From contig NZ_UFSM01000001.1 of the NCBI RefSeq assembly GCF_900445235.1, positions 2,557,501 to 2,621,500 of the forward strand: a DNA stretch of 64,000 bases, given 5' to 3'. Within the stretch, counting starts at the first letter, position 1. Every line of letters starts with the position of its first letter. This DNA comes from Aminobacter aminovorans. GTDB lineage: Bacteria > Pseudomonadota > Alphaproteobacteria > Rhizobiales > Rhizobiaceae. The position numbers and the translations under genes are program-made. The notes below the pieces were generated by a model, which saw nothing but the letters and a program-made list of their open reading frames with translations, made no database searches and was not told the origin of the DNA. This document shows, piece by piece, positions 16,853 to 27,576 of the stretch.

Positions 16853-18088
16853 ATGAGCGTTCGAAAACTTCACATCGCAGTCGCCGGTGCCGGGCCCGCA
16901 GGGCTGGCAACGGCGCTGTATCTCAGACGCGATGGACACCGGGTCACCGTCTATGATCGCTTCGCCGAACCGAAGCCGCTGGGCTCGGGGCTGATCCTGC
17001 AGCCGACAGGCCTTTCGGTGCTTGCCGATCTCGGCCTGTCGGGCGAAATCTCAAAATCTGGAAACCGGATCGACCGGCTGCACGGGACCGATGCCGAGAG
17101 CGGGCGAACCGTGCTCGACGTGCGTTACGACGCGCGGCCGGGCGGGCGATACGGCCTGGCGGTCCATCGCGCGGCCCTGTTCGGCGTGCTCTATCGGGCT
17201 GTGCTGGGTGAAGGCATCGAAATCGTCACCGCCGCCGAGCTGGATGCTGTGGTGCCAGGCGAAAGGACGTGGCTTGTCGATGCTCAGGGGCGTGCCCTTG
17301 GGGCGTTCGACCTCGTCGTCGATGCGACCGGCGCGCGCTCCCGGTTGCGCCGCAGCGCAGGCCTCGCGGGCGAGTCGAAGCCTTTGGCTTATGGCGCGTT
17401 CTGGGCCTCGCTGGACTGGCGTGGGACAGGCTTCGACGAAGTTTCGCTGACCCAGCGCTATCGCCGCGCCAGCGTGATGATCGGGGTGCTACCGATCGGC
17501 CGCGCCGAGCCGGATGGGCGCCAGATGGCGGCGTTCTTCTGGAGCCTGAAGCCGGACGATGCCGAGCACGTGCAAAGCCAAGGGCTGACTGCCTGGAAGG
17601 CCGAGGTGGCAAGGCTTTGGCCGGAGTGCCAGACCTATCTCGACCAGATCGAGGATTTCGACCAGCTGACGCTCGCGCGCTATGGTCACCACACGCTACC
17701 GCTGCCGGCGGCGCGGGGCTTTGCCGTCATCGGCGACGCTGCCCATTCGACCAGCCCGCAACTGGGGCAGGGCGCCAACATGGCCCTGCTGGATGCTGCC
17801 GCGCTTGCCCATGCATTGCGGCGGGCAAGCGACGTCGATGCAGCACTTGCGGCTTATGTCCGCGCCCGGCGCTGGCACGTCAGGCTGTTCCAGATGCTGT
17901 CGCTGGCCTTCACGCCGTTCTACCAGTCGGATTCGGTGCTGCTGCCGGTCTTGCGTGACCGGTTGGTGGCGACGGTGGCCAAGCTGCCGCCGGCACCGCA
18001 GTTGCTGGCCTCGATCGTTGCCGGCACGCTGATCGATCCGTTCGCCTCGGCCGGTCTCACGGAGGCGGACTGGACGGCGCAGGGCTGA
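16853..18088 (+). CDS. FAD-dependent monooxygenase (UbiH/PHBH-like)
   Basis: The 411-residue flavoprotein has the Rossmann FAD motif GAGPAGLATALYLRRDGH at residues 12-29. The DG-type motif is at LVVDATGARSRLR, and the second FAD-contacting motif is FAVIGDAAHSTSPQLGQGANMALLDA (about 296-321). These define the group A aromatic or NAD(P)H-dependent monooxygenases. The substrate cannot be named; no aromatic-degradation genes are nearby. A phrase before the second motif (LTLARYGHHTLPLP) matches the family's substrate domain. The ATG at 16853 lies 75 bases after kup. No ubiquinone genes adjoin, so I do not call it ubiH. Confidence 0.88.
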   Translation: MSVRKLHIAVAGAGPAGLATALYLRRDGHRVTVYDRFAEPKPLGSGLILQPTGLSVLADLGLSGEISKSGNRIDRLHGTDAESGRTVLDVRYDARPGGRYGLAVHRAALFGVLYRAVLGEGIEIVTAAELDAVVPGERTWLVDAQGRALGAFDLVVDATGARSRLRRSAGLAGESKPLAYGAFWASLDWRGTGFDEVSLTQRYRRASVMIGVLPIGRAEPDGRQMAAFFWSLKPDDAEHVQSQGLTAWKAEVARLWPECQTYLDQIEDFDQLTLARYGHHTLPLPAARGFAVIGDAAHSTSPQLGQGANMALLDAAALAHALRRASDVDAALAAYVRARRWHVRLFQMLSLAFTPFYQSDSVLLPVLRDRLVATVAKLPPAPQLLASIVAGTLIDPFASAGLTEADWTAQG

Positions 18089-18167
18089 GAAAGGCCAGCC
18101 CGGATCCCAGCTTGAGCCATGCGGCGGTTGTGGCTACCTTGCGTCACATTCAACCGAGGAGCGTGCG

Positions 18168-19271
18168 ATGCGGGGACTTATGGTGCGTGGAATTCGAAAG
18201 GCCATGTCAGGGCTGGCCCTGCTGGCCCTCTGCAGCATGCCGGCGCTTGCCGATGCGACGGTTCCGACCGCCGACATCGAAGGTTCCGCCGACAACGAGC
18301 TTGCCAAGCGCTACGAAGGCTCGTTCATCGTCTACCACCAGAAGCTCGACTACACCGATTTCAGCGTCCCGCTTTCGCCGCTGAAGGCCGATCCCGATCC
18401 GGACAAGCGCGACAAGAACAACAACCGGGTGTTCAAGCCGGAGAAGGCGGAAGAGGTCGAGGGTTCGCTCACCCGCCTGTTCTACGTGCTGCCCGACGGG
18501 CGCTCGCCGCTCGAGGTGCTGCGCAACTACCAGGACGTGGTGCAGGCGGCCGGCGGCGAGGTCGTCTTCGAATGCAAGAAGGAGGAATGCGGTGGCGACG
18601 CCTCGCGCTCGGCCTCGAGCGGCGGCGGCGACATGAGCCTGATGATGAACTTCTTCTATGACAGCGACCTCGGCGTCGAGGCGTTTTCCAATGCTGCCTG
18701 CGTGGCCTCGTCAGGGGTTGCCGACCAGCGCTACTTCACGGCCAGGGTGCCGCGCGACGGCGGCGACGCCTTTGTCACGGTGCAGACCTTCCAGTTGCTC
18801 GACGACCTTTACTGCAAGGCGCTGAATGCCCGCACCATCGCCATCGTTCATGTGCTGGAGCCCAAGGCGCGCGACAAGAAGATGGTGCTGGTGGAGGCCG
18901 CCAAGATGGCTGATACACTGTCGACCAGCGGCGGCATTTCGCTCTACGGCATCTTTTTCGATACCGACAAGGCCGACATCAAGCCGGAGTCGGAGCCGAC
19001 GCTGAAGGAGATCGCCAAGCTCCTGGGCGACAACCCGGCACTGGCCGTCGCCGTGGTCGGGCACACCGACAATCAGGGCAAGTTCGACTACAATATCGAC
19101 CTGTCCAACCGCCGGGCGGCGGCGGTGAAAGCAGCACTGGTCTCGCAATTCGGCATCGACGGCGGGCGGCTGACTGCAGCTGGTGCCGGCATGATGGCGC
19201 CGGTCGCCAGCAACGACAATGACGAGGGCCGGGCCAAGAACCGGCGCGTGGCACTGGTCAAGCTGAACTGA
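18168..19271 (+). CDS. OmpA-family protein with DUF4892-like domain
   Basis: The 367-residue exported protein has a signal peptide with cleavage near ALA-DA (residues 27-30). A middle domain with four cysteines follows (CKKEECGG, NAACVASS, LYCKALNA), resembling DUF4892 periplasmic proteins. The C-terminal OmpA-like peptidoglycan-binding domain has ISLYGIFFDTDKADIKPES, then VVGHTDNQGKFDYNIDLSNRRAAAV. It is likely anchored to the cell wall in the periplasm rather than forming a barrel. The ATG at 18168 begins MRGLMVRGIRKAMSG; the ATG at 18180 or 18204 would shorten the signal's charged part. Confidence 0.87.
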   Translation: MRGLMVRGIRKAMSGLALLALCSMPALADATVPTADIEGSADNELAKRYEGSFIVYHQKLDYTDFSVPLSPLKADPDPDKRDKNNNRVFKPEKAEEVEGSLTRLFYVLPDGRSPLEVLRNYQDVVQAAGGEVVFECKKEECGGDASRSASSGGGDMSLMMNFFYDSDLGVEAFSNAACVASSGVADQRYFTARVPRDGGDAFVTVQTFQLLDDLYCKALNARTIAIVHVLEPKARDKKMVLVEAAKMADTLSTSGGISLYGIFFDTDKADIKPESEPTLKEIAKLLGDNPALAVAVVGHTDNQGKFDYNIDLSNRRAAAVKAALVSQFGIDGGRLTAAGAGMMAPVASNDNDEGRAKNRRVALVKLN

Positions 19272-19325
19272 TCAGACAAGCGATGGTGCCGCGGCCATAT
19301 GCGGGTGGCCGAGCGAGGGGGATGA

Positions 19326-19918
19326 ATGGAAGATCGACCGGCGCGACCACTGCTGCGCAGCATGCATCGCGCGTCGGCGCTTTTCATCGCGGCGGGCAGG
19401 CTGATCATATCGCCTTCATGGCCGAGGCGCGGCAGTTTTACCGGCAGCCATTTGTCGAAGTGGCGCTGGTCTGCCTCCTTCTGTGGCAGGTCGGCAGCGG
19501 GCTGGTGATGCTTGTACGGGGCTGGGCGAGGCGGAATGGCGCCGTTGCCTGGCTGCAGGCAGGATCAGGCGGCTATCTCGCTTTCTTCCTGGTCAATCAT
19601 GTCGCAGCTGTCATCGCCGGACGAACGGTCTTTGGCCTCGACACCGACTTTCGATTTGCCGCTGCGGGCTTCTTCGCACCGCCCTGGCACTGGTTCTTCG
19701 CGCCATACTATTTTCTGGGCGTTCTGGCGCTTTTCGTTCATGTCGGTTGCGCGGCCTATTGGGGCTTTCCGGCAAGCCGCCCTGCGCTGGGGGCGGCATT
19801 GCTTGGAGGAGTTGCAGGAGTGGGCGCGCTTTTTGCGGCGCTGATCGTCATGGCGCTGTCCGGCAGCTTGTTTCCGGTCACAATTCCTTCGCCCTATCTC
19901 GCAACCTATGGTCAGTAG
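19326..19918 (+). pseudogene. Probable frameshifted membrane protein (SdhC-like fold)
   Basis: Two reading frames look like parts of one protein. From 19326 the frame gives MEDRPARPLLRSMHRASALFIAAG, a typical cytosolic lead into a first membrane helix with a histidine. A different frame then gives GGQADHIAFMAEARQFYRQPFVEVAL, followed by three more membrane helices (residues to 19918), including FFLVNHVAAVIAG and FAPYYFLGVLALFVHVGCAAYW. In the related family I remember, the two parts are joined by a helix of about 15 residues. A small deletion near 19390 would explain both the missing helix and the frame change. A shorter intact protein from the ATG at 19418, or a longer one from 19322, remains possible. 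Function unknown. Confidence 0.45.
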
Positions 19919-19934
19919 CCGCCGTCAGGCCGGA

Positions 19935-20990
19935 TCAGGGAATGATCCGGCGCTGGCGCAGCTCGCCGAAGGTGCGCATGAACATCTCCTCGGTGTCGAT
20001 GAAGTCGTGAAAGCCTGAGCGCCGCGCCTTGGTGCCGTCGGCGAAGAAGTCGTAGTCCCAGCCGAAGACGAAGTCGGCGAAACGCCAGGACGACACATCG
20101 GCATAGGGCGTGTCGACGAGGCCGTGCCGGGCTTTCATCTTGTCCCACAGCGGCTGCTTGTCGGCCATGATGGTGTCGAGCGACATCGGCAAAGGCGGGG
20201 CCGTGTCGAGGCCGAAACTCGAGGCGATCTTCGGCCACATCTCGTTCCAGCGGAACAGGTCGCCATTGGTGATGTTGAACGCCTGGTTGGCGCAGCGTTC
20301 GTCCGTCGCGGCCCAGATGCTCGCCCGCGCCAGCAATCCGGCGTCGGTCATCTCGATGATCTTGTCATAGGCGCCTGCCTTGCCGGGGAAGCGCAGCGGC
20401 AGGCCAAGCTCCCTCGACATCGAGGCATAGACGGCAATTGCGATGGCGAGATTCATTGGGTTGCCCAGCGCCTGGCCGATGACCACCGAGGGGCGCAGCG
20501 CCGACCAGCCCCAGCTCTTGCCCACCTGCCTGTCTTCTAGAAGATCCTGCTGGTCGATGTTGAACTCCGGCGGCATGTGGTTGGCGTCGGTCTCGCGTGC
20601 CGGCGTCTTGAACGGCCCGAGATGGGCGCCATAGACCTTGTAGCCCTGCATCAGGCTGATGTGGCGCAAATCCCTGGCGACCGGTTCGACCGTGTCAACG
20701 ACATTGCGGAGAATGGCGACATTGGGCTCGACGAGCTGGGCCCAGCTTGGCCGGTCCTGATAGGCGGCGTAGAAGATGTGGGTGACGTCGCGCAGGCCGC
20801 CGAGCTTTTCCCTGGTGTCCTTGATATCGAGCAGATCGACCGCGATGTGGCGGATCTGTCCCTGGTCCGGGCCGCCGCGCCTGGACAGACCGACAATGTT
20901 CCAGTTGCCGAGTGCTGCCAGATGGCTGGCGAGATTGCTGCCGATGACGCCATGGGCGCCGACGATCAGTGCAGTGTTCTGTTTCATCAT
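19935..20990 (-). CDS. PRISE-type (5-beta-reductase-like) SDR oxidoreductase
   Basis: The 351-residue NAD(P)-dependent protein belongs to the progesterone 5-beta-reductase/iridoid synthase-like group of atypical SDRs. It has the Rossmann motif GAHGVIGSNLASHLA (residues 11-25), HIFYAAYQDR, then MQGYKVYGAHLGPF with the expected lysine (K118), and SALRPSVVIG. The segment aligned with the family's FYYxQED is FNIDQQD (143-149), so the usual catalytic tyrosine appears replaced by isoleucine. Its activity may differ from enone reduction. The ATG at 20990 has GGAG six bases upstream. It is divergent from a LysR regulator 89 bases away, which probably controls it. Confidence 0.8.
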   Translation of the reverse strand: MMKQNTALIVGAHGVIGSNLASHLAALGNWNIVGLSRRGGPDQGQIRHIAVDLLDIKDTREKLGGLRDVTHIFYAAYQDRPSWAQLVEPNVAILRNVVDTVEPVARDLRHISLMQGYKVYGAHLGPFKTPARETDANHMPPEFNIDQQDLLEDRQVGKSWGWSALRPSVVIGQALGNPMNLAIAIAVYASMSRELGLPLRFPGKAGAYDKIIEMTDAGLLARASIWAATDERCANQAFNITNGDLFRWNEMWPKIASSFGLDTAPPLPMSLDTIMADKQPLWDKMKARHGLVDTPYADVSSWRFADFVFGWDYDFFADGTKARRSGFHDFIDTEEMFMRTFGELRQRRIIP

Positions 20991-21068
20991 TCAGATCTCC
21001 GTGAGACCGTTGATATGGACGTGGAAAGCAGGATGAAGTAGGCGTCGATCAAGCGAAGGATCTATGAC

Positions 21069-21078
21069 GTGAATTCAC
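21069..21078 (+). promoter_or_regulatory. GTGAATTCAC palindrome at the LysR gene start
   Basis: The perfect 10-bp palindrome GTGAATTCAC ends one base before the ATG of the LysR gene at 21080. It occupies the place of the ribosome binding site, and no Shine-Dalgarno sequence is visible there. The location between divergent genes suggests an autoregulatory site, but LysR sites are usually longer with a T-N11-A core, so this is only a candidate. Confidence 0.25.
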
Positions 21079-21079
21079 A

Positions 21080-21991
21080 ATGATGCGCGTGGACGTCAAC
21101 CGCTTCGGAGAAATGGAAGTGTTCGTCCGGGCTGTGGAGAGCGGCGGGTTCTCGGCCGGGGCCCGCGCATTGGCGATGTCGCCTTCGGCCGTCAGCAAGC
21201 TGGTTTCGCGGCTGGAAAACCGGCTCGGTACGCGGCTGGTCAACCGCTCGACGCGCCGCCTGCAGCTGACGCCGGAAGGCTGCGCCTTCTACGAACGCAG
21301 TGTCGTCATCCTTGCCGACCTCAAGGAGGCGGAACAATGCGCGGCAGCCGGCGAGGCGCCGCGCGGGCGCCTGCGCGTCAACGCCAACGTGCCGTTCGGC
21401 AAGCATTTCCTGCTGCCGCTGTTGCCGCGCTTCCTGGAACGATATCCCGAGATCTCCGTCGATGTCGCCCTGTCCGATATGGTCGTCGATCTTCTGGAAG
21501 CACGCGCCGACGTGGCGATCAGGGCCGGACCGATGAAAAATTCCAGCCTTGTCGCACGCAAGCTCGGCGCGACCCGGATGATGATCGTCGGTGCGCCAGC
21601 CTATTTCGCGACACGGCCGATGCCGCGCAGCGCCGACGAACTGAAGCGGCACAATCTGCTTGGCCCGTCTTACGTTCGCACGATGCCGGCCTGGCCGGTG
21701 TTGCAGGACGGCGCTGTCGTGGACGTGGTGCCGACCGGCAACGTGCAGGCCAGTGACGGCGAGGCGTTGCGCGAACTGGCGCTCGCAGGGCTGGGGCTGG
21801 CTCGCATTGCCGCGTTCCAGGTGCGCGACGATCTGGCGGCAGGCAGATTGGCCAGCGTGCTCGAACACGCCAATCCCGGCGATCTCGAGGATGTACATGC
21901 GGTGTTTCTGGGCAGCGGCGGCCCAGTACCGGCGCGGGTGCGGGCGCTGCTCGATTTCCTGGCCGAAACCGTCGATCTCGGTGGTTCCTGA
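21080..21991 (+). CDS. LysR-family transcriptional regulator
   Basis: The 303-residue protein has an N-terminal winged helix-turn-helix (FVRAVESGGFSAGARALAMSPSAVSKLVSRLENRLGTRLVNRSTR in pattern, residues 15-58). A LysR substrate-binding domain follows, with LRVNANVPFGKHFLLPLLPRFLERYPEISVDV and ADVAIRAGPM. The binding domain is of the CrgA/DsdC-like group that often controls a divergent oxidoreductase. Here the divergent gene is the PRISE-type SDR. The ATG at 21080 or 21083 is the start; both fit. The inducer is unknown. Confidence 0.92.
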   Translation: MMRVDVNRFGEMEVFVRAVESGGFSAGARALAMSPSAVSKLVSRLENRLGTRLVNRSTRRLQLTPEGCAFYERSVVILADLKEAEQCAAAGEAPRGRLRVNANVPFGKHFLLPLLPRFLERYPEISVDVALSDMVVDLLEARADVAIRAGPMKNSSLVARKLGATRMMIVGAPAYFATRPMPRSADELKRHNLLGPSYVRTMPAWPVLQDGAVVDVVPTGNVQASDGEALRELALAGLGLARIAAFQVRDDLAAGRLASVLEHANPGDLEDVHAVFLGSGGPVPARVRALLDFLAETVDLGGS

Positions 21992-22109
21992 GTTGCTGGA
22001 CGGCAAGGTCCCGCTGGGCGGGAGGCCTCAGGCGTGACTGTCGGCAGATAATTGCAGCAAGGCAAAAGAATCCGATTGCAGGGCGCGTGCTGAATGAGCT
22101 ATCTACCGA

Positions 22110-22124
22110 ACCGTAACGTACGGT
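22110..22124 (+). promoter_or_regulatory. Candidate TetR operator upstream of tetR-ilvC
   Basis: ACCGTA and TACGGT (22110-22115 and 22119-22124) form a perfect 6-bp inverted repeat around ACG. It lies 25 bases before the earliest tetR start and inside the likely promoter region. TetR-family proteins commonly bind such short palindromes next to their own gene. The flanking bases repeat part of the motif (ACCGAACCGTAACG and GGTACGG), as often seen with two overlapping half-sites. Confidence 0.45.
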
Positions 22125-22148
22125 ACGGCTTGTTCGAAGCGAGCTGGC

Positions 22149-23869
<1,721 letters not shown>

Positions 23870-23990
23870 GCCACGCCTCTTCCTTGCGCGTTCTCGGGCT
23901 ACGCCTGCGGGGGCGCGGGGATAGCCGCACCATTCAGCATGGCAGGACGGATTGCCATCGGAGTTCGGTGACTAGCCTCAGGGCACGAAG

Positions 23991-24023
23991 AAAAGGCCGG
24001 TGGAGCAATCCGCCGGCCTTTTT
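23991..24023. terminator. Bidirectional Rho-independent terminator, ilvC / PilZ
   Basis: AAAAGGCCGGTGGA (23991-24004) pairs over 14 positions (one G-T) with TCCGCCGGCCTTTT (24009-24022) around a GCAA tetraloop. A-tracts on one side and T-tracts on the other let it serve both strands. It lies between the convergent ilvC and PilZ genes and should end both transcripts. Confidence 0.9.
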
Positions 24024-24044
24024 CATCGACTGGAAAGGGAAGGT

Positions 24045-24350
24045 TCAGCCGTAATGCCAGTGCGGCTTGGGTTCGGTGCCTTCGAACTGGACGCCGATGC
24101 GGTCGGCCTTGCGCCAGCGCACGACGCAGCGATAGGCAATGCCGTCGACGGGGACATAAAGCAGGAACTGGTCGGGGACGCGGCTTTCCGCCGAGATTTT
24201 GATCTCGGCGCCGTTCGAATGCATGTTGCGGATCGTACAGCGGGTTTCCGAGTTGGTGATCCCGGTCAGAATCGCGGCGCCCTTGAGGACGCGGTTGCGG
24301 CGCTCGCGGCGCAGTTCGTTTTCGGCAATCTCGGCATTGTCGGCCGTCAT
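24045..24350 (-). CDS. PilZ-domain protein
   Basis: The 101-residue cytoplasmic protein is a single PilZ domain, the fold that binds cyclic di-GMP. The RxxxR motif is present in LRRERRNRV (R14 and R18). The second motif, normally DxSxxG, reads NMHSNGAE (42-49), with histidine where serine is expected, so nucleotide binding may be weak or lost. The rest, FLLYVPVDGIAYRCVVRWRKADRIGVQFEG, is typical of the domain's end. Such single-domain proteins are numerous in rhizobia. The ATG at 24350 is the only good start. It is convergent with ilvC across the shared terminator. Confidence 0.88.
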   Translation of the reverse strand: MTADNAEIAENELRRERRNRVLKGAAILTGITNSETRCTIRNMHSNGAEIKISAESRVPDQFLLYVPVDGIAYRCVVRWRKADRIGVQFEGTEPKPHWHYG

Positions 24351-24455
24351 GAATTCTCAACCCAGAATAGAAAATACTCCCGGTAACCTTCGTTCTACAC
24401 TTGATACGTAAACAACAGCTTGTTGCCGTTTCTATTAGCTTGAAGTCATATTTGA

Positions 24456-24485
24456 AGAAAAACGGCGCCGCAGGCGCTACGCCGT
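24456..24485 (-). terminator. Rho-independent terminator of the BA14K gene
   Basis: Read on the minus strand, ACGGCG (24485-24480) pairs with CGCCGT (24467-24462) around a GC-rich loop that can extend the stem. Five T residues (24461-24457) follow directly. It lies 22 bases beyond the stop of the BA14K-family gene. Confidence 0.65.
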
Positions 24486-24506
24486 CTCCTTTATTTCGCT
24501 TCCGCC

Positions 24507-25013
24507 TCAGCTATAGGGCGACCAGCATTGCCGGCGCGGACCGTTATAGGGCTGGAACGTGTTGTCCCAGGCCCGATACGAGCGATAGCGGTCATAGCAC
24601 CACTGGACGTGCGCCGAACCGCCACCACGATAGATGCGGCGTGGCTGGACATAGCGCGGCTCGTAATTGCGATAGGCCGGTATGCCGAAGTTCAGGTAGA
24701 TGCCGGTGCCGAAATGGCGCCGATGCGGGCGGTGCCGCCAGCGCCAGTCGTCGCGCCAGCGCTCGCCACGCCAGTTGTTGTGGCGCCAGTTTTCCCGGCG
24801 CCAGCCGTCGCTGCGCGATCCATCGCGCCGACCGTAGCATCCGCTTCCTGGCGGGCAGAAGTGGCTCTGGGCCGGAACGATGTTGTGTGTTGCCTGCGGA
24901 ACAACCGACGGCATCTGGCCGATGCCGGCCGGCGATGCAGATGCTGCCAGCGGCAGGCCGGTGACAAGACCGAGCGCGACAAGCCCGGAACGTGCAAGGG
25001 ATGAGAGGTTCAT
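24507..25013 (-). CDS. BA14K-family secreted protein
   Basis: The 168-residue protein has a signal peptide ([19 protein letters not shown], cleavage near ASA-SP). A middle rich in Arg and Trp follows ([19 protein letters not shown]), then the diagnostic BA14K C-terminus [19 protein letters not shown], ending RRQCWSPYS. The family is named after a Brucella abortus lectin-like immunoreactive protein and is almost confined to Rhizobiales. Members are periplasmic or surface-bound; some agglutinate cells. The ATG at 25013 has AGGAG eight bases upstream. It is monocistronic, with its own terminator. Confidence 0.9.
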   Translation of the reverse strand: MNLSSLARSGLVALGLVTGLPLAASASPAGIGQMPSVVPQATHNIVPAQSHFCPPGSGCYGRRDGSRSDGWRRENWRHNNWRGERWRDDWRWRHRPHRRHFGTGIYLNFGIPAYRNYEPRYVQPRRIYRGGGSAHVQWCYDRYRSYRAWDNTFQPYNGPRRQCWSPYS

Positions 25014-25180
25014 GATCGTCTCCTGGTGTCCGAATCCCAAAGGCTCCATGCCCCCAAATTTCGATGGAGATCGGCGCATATTCCGCCCTTCAGCCTGAAC
25101 GGGAAATGAACGCCTGAGTTGCCTGCGGACTTGCGCCTGGGCTCTTGTGTTTGCCCCGACATGAAGGCAATGCTCGCGAC

Positions 25181-26293
25181 ATGTCGCTGCGCCTTGCCAC
25201 CTTCAATGTCGAGAACCTGATGAACAGGTTCGATTATTCCGGCTATCGCAATCAGCTCAACGAGGACCGGACGCTCGCGCTGTTCGAGATCCACAGCGAG
25301 GCGGAATACCGGCTGCTCGAACAGGCGCGCGCGATCGCGCATGCCGACGACATGCGCCAACTGACGGCACTGGCGATCGCCGAGACCCGTGCCGACATCA
25401 TCTGCCTGCAGGAAGTCGACAATATCGAGGCGCTGAAGGCGTTCGAGTACGGCTATCTGTTCAAGATGGTGGGGCAGGGTTACCAGCACAAATATACCAC
25501 CTCGGGCAATGATTCGCGCGGCATCGACGTCGCGGTGATGATGCGGGCGGAAACCGCGCATGGCGAACCGATCGAGTTCGTGCGCATGACCAGCCATGCC
25601 CATGTCACCTTCGAGCAGTTCGGGCTGCACACGCCCGAGCTTGCGGGGCTTGGCCAGGAGCCGTTCGAGCGCATCTTTCGGCGTGACTGCCTGGAGATCG
25701 ACGTCAAGATCGGCGGCAAGCCGCTGACCATCTATTCGGTGCACTTCAAGTCGATGGGTTCGCCGCGCAACGGGCTGAACGGCCGCGATGCGACGATGCC
25801 GGTGCGTATCGCCGAGGCCAAGGCGGTGAGACGGATCATCGAAGACCGCTTCGGCAAGGATCATTCCGCCGACAAGCGCTGGGTGATCTGCGGCGACATG
25901 AACGATTACCGCGAGCGGCTGGTGATCTCAGGCGATGCCTACCAGGGCCACAGCTTCACTCCGGTGAAGGAGACGGCATCCTGTCTCGATGTGTTCCTTG
26001 CCGACGGCTTTGCCGAAAACGTCGTCGAGCGGCGGCCCGAAATGGACCGCTGGACGCTCTATCACACGCGCGGACCGCTCGAGCGGCATCTGTGTCAGCT
26101 CGACTACATCCTGCTGTCGCCATCGCTGGCGCGGACAAACGAGCAGGCGGTGCCCGATATCGTGCGCCGTGGCCAGCCCTGGCGGACCATCTTCCCGCCC
26201 GGGCAGGAGGTCGAGCGTTATCCGCGCGCCGGCTGGGATCGGCCGAAGGCGTCCGATCACTGCCCGGTGGCCGTGACGCTTGGCATCTCCTGA
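25181..26293 (+). CDS. Endonuclease/exonuclease/phosphatase family protein
   Basis: The 370-residue protein carries the metal-dependent EEP fold. The start [17 protein letters not shown] contains the first-strand asparagine. Then come [11 protein letters not shown] (metal-binding glutamate), [27 protein letters not shown] (catalytic D and N) and finally [14 protein letters not shown] (catalytic D-H). Members cleave nucleic acid or phosphoesters; the substrate here is not predictable. The ATG at 25181 puts the first strand at the very N-terminus. The next gene begins nine bases after its stop, so the two form an operon. Confidence 0.92.
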   Translation: MSLRLATFNVENLMNRFDYSGYRNQLNEDRTLALFEIHSEAEYRLLEQARAIAHADDMRQLTALAIAETRADIICLQEVDNIEALKAFEYGYLFKMVGQGYQHKYTTSGNDSRGIDVAVMMRAETAHGEPIEFVRMTSHAHVTFEQFGLHTPELAGLGQEPFERIFRRDCLEIDVKIGGKPLTIYSVHFKSMGSPRNGLNGRDATMPVRIAEAKAVRRIIEDRFGKDHSADKRWVICGDMNDYRERLVISGDAYQGHSFTPVKETASCLDVFLADGFAENVVERRPEMDRWTLYHTRGPLERHLCQLDYILLSPSLARTNEQAVPDIVRRGQPWRTIFPPGQEVERYPRAGWDRPKASDHCPVAVTLGIS

Positions 26294-26302
26294 GAGATTT
26301 CC

Positions 26303-27016
26303 TTGGCATTCGACATTCCGCGCAACCAGATCCTGCCGGTCGACTTCGTCGCCGTGCGCCTCGACCCGGAGCCCCATCCGTTCGAGCGCGACAATGCCGA
26401 GGCGATCGCCGCCAACTGGGCGGCCGAGAAGGCGGTGACGCCGGCGATGTTCGACGGTACGGTGGTACTGCTGTCCGAGCTTGCCTATGCGGAAAGCCGC
26501 CTGACGGGGCGCTGCCATGCCGTCCGCTTCTCGACCTTCATGCTGTGGCGCAAGCTGAAGCCGATCACCAGCGCCGAACATTCCTTCGCCCATGCCATGC
26601 TGATCTCCAGCGACAATGCCTTGGTGGCGATCCGCATGGGCGCGCATACGGTCAATGCCGGCAAGGTCTATTTCGCCGCCGGCTCGTTCGAGCCGGAAGA
26701 CTTTCACAATGGGCTCGTCGACCTCGACTACAACATGGCGCGCGAGGTGCGCGAGGAGACCGGGCTCGAGCTTGGCAAGGCCCGTGGCGAAGAACGCTGT
26801 TATGCGCTGTCCGGGGACACCGGCACGGCGATCGTGCGCTGCTACCATCTGGCCGAGACGGCCGACGAGGTGGCCGCGCGCATCGAGCGCTTCGTGGCGA
26901 CCGATCCTGAGCCGGAGATCGAAGGGCCGGTGATCATCCGTGGCATGCACGATCTGCCAGACAGGCTGATGCCGCATATGCGCCCGCTGGTGGAATGGCA
27001 TTTTTCCAAGGGCTGA
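26303..27016 (+). CDS. NUDIX-like hydrolase
   Basis: The 237-residue protein has the core of the NUDIX helix, NMAREVREETGLELG (about residues 149-163). The preceding part normally reading GxxxxxE is not conserved (FEPEDFHNGLVDLDY), so the box is incomplete. It resembles the group of NUDIX proteins that act on coenzyme A-like or other nucleoside diphosphate compounds, with VYFAAGSFEPED ahead of the box. A TTG start at 26303, nine bases after the nuclease gene, gives MAFDIPRNQILPV; no ATG is in a better place. It is translationally close to the EEP protein and may act in the same process. Confidence 0.78.
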   Translation: MAFDIPRNQILPVDFVAVRLDPEPHPFERDNAEAIAANWAAEKAVTPAMFDGTVVLLSELAYAESRLTGRCHAVRFSTFMLWRKLKPITSAEHSFAHAMLISSDNALVAIRMGAHTVNAGKVYFAAGSFEPEDFHNGLVDLDYNMAREVREETGLELGKARGEERCYALSGDTGTAIVRCYHLAETADEVAARIERFVATDPEPEIEGPVIIRGMHDLPDRLMPHMRPLVEWHFSKG

Positions 27017-27120
27017 GGTCGCCTTCTGGCGCCTCAGAACCAGTGCTGGAAGTCCTTGCTTGCCCGATGCCGCTGCGTCACAAGTTGCCGTAGTTTCTTG
27101 CGGCGTCTCGGGGGGATTCG

Positions 27121-27570
27121 ATGGCCATGTTTCTTGCACGTGCGGGTATTCTGTCGGGCGCCCTTGCGCTGGTTCTGTTCCAGAGCGGCAGCGCCAATGC
27201 TCTCGACAGCACGCCTGCCGCCAAGGTTGTCGTGACGCCGCTGGCGTCCACGACGGTGACCGCGAACGGACAGCCAATCCTGCTGCCGCAGAAGAACGTG
27301 CAGGTGCTGGTGTCCTCCTTCGAGATTCCACCCGGAGCCTCGCTGCCGGTGCACATGCACCCGTCGGCCCGCTACGCCTATGTGCTTGAGGGCGAACTGC
27401 AGGTTACCAATGCCGAGACCGGTAAGAGTACCAGCTACAAGAAGGGCGATTTCATCGTCGAGATGATCGGCGCGTGGCATCAGGGCGCAAATGTCGGTGC
27501 CGAGCCGGTCAAGCTGCTTGTCATCGATCAGGTCGAGGAAGGCACGGCAAACACGCTGCTGAAGAAGTAG
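27121..27570 (+). CDS. Secreted cupin-domain protein
   Basis: The 149-residue protein has a signal peptide (MAMFLARAGILSGALALVLFQ, cleavage near ANA-LD) and one small beta-barrel cupin. The first motif, PVHMHPSARYAYVLEGEL, has the two metal-binding histidines and the glutamate; the second is GDFIVEMIGAWHQGAN. It probably binds a metal in the periplasm; the substrate is unknown. The ATG at 27121 follows GGGGG. It is convergent with the MacB-like permease gene, with six bases between the stops. Confidence 0.85.
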   Translation: MAMFLARAGILSGALALVLFQSGSANALDSTPAAKVVVTPLASTTVTANGQPILLPQKNVQVLVSSFEIPPGASLPVHMHPSARYAYVLEGELQVTNAETGKSTSYKKGDFIVEMIGAWHQGANVGAEPVKLLVIDQVEEGTANTLLKK

Positions 27571-27576
27571 CCCCGA

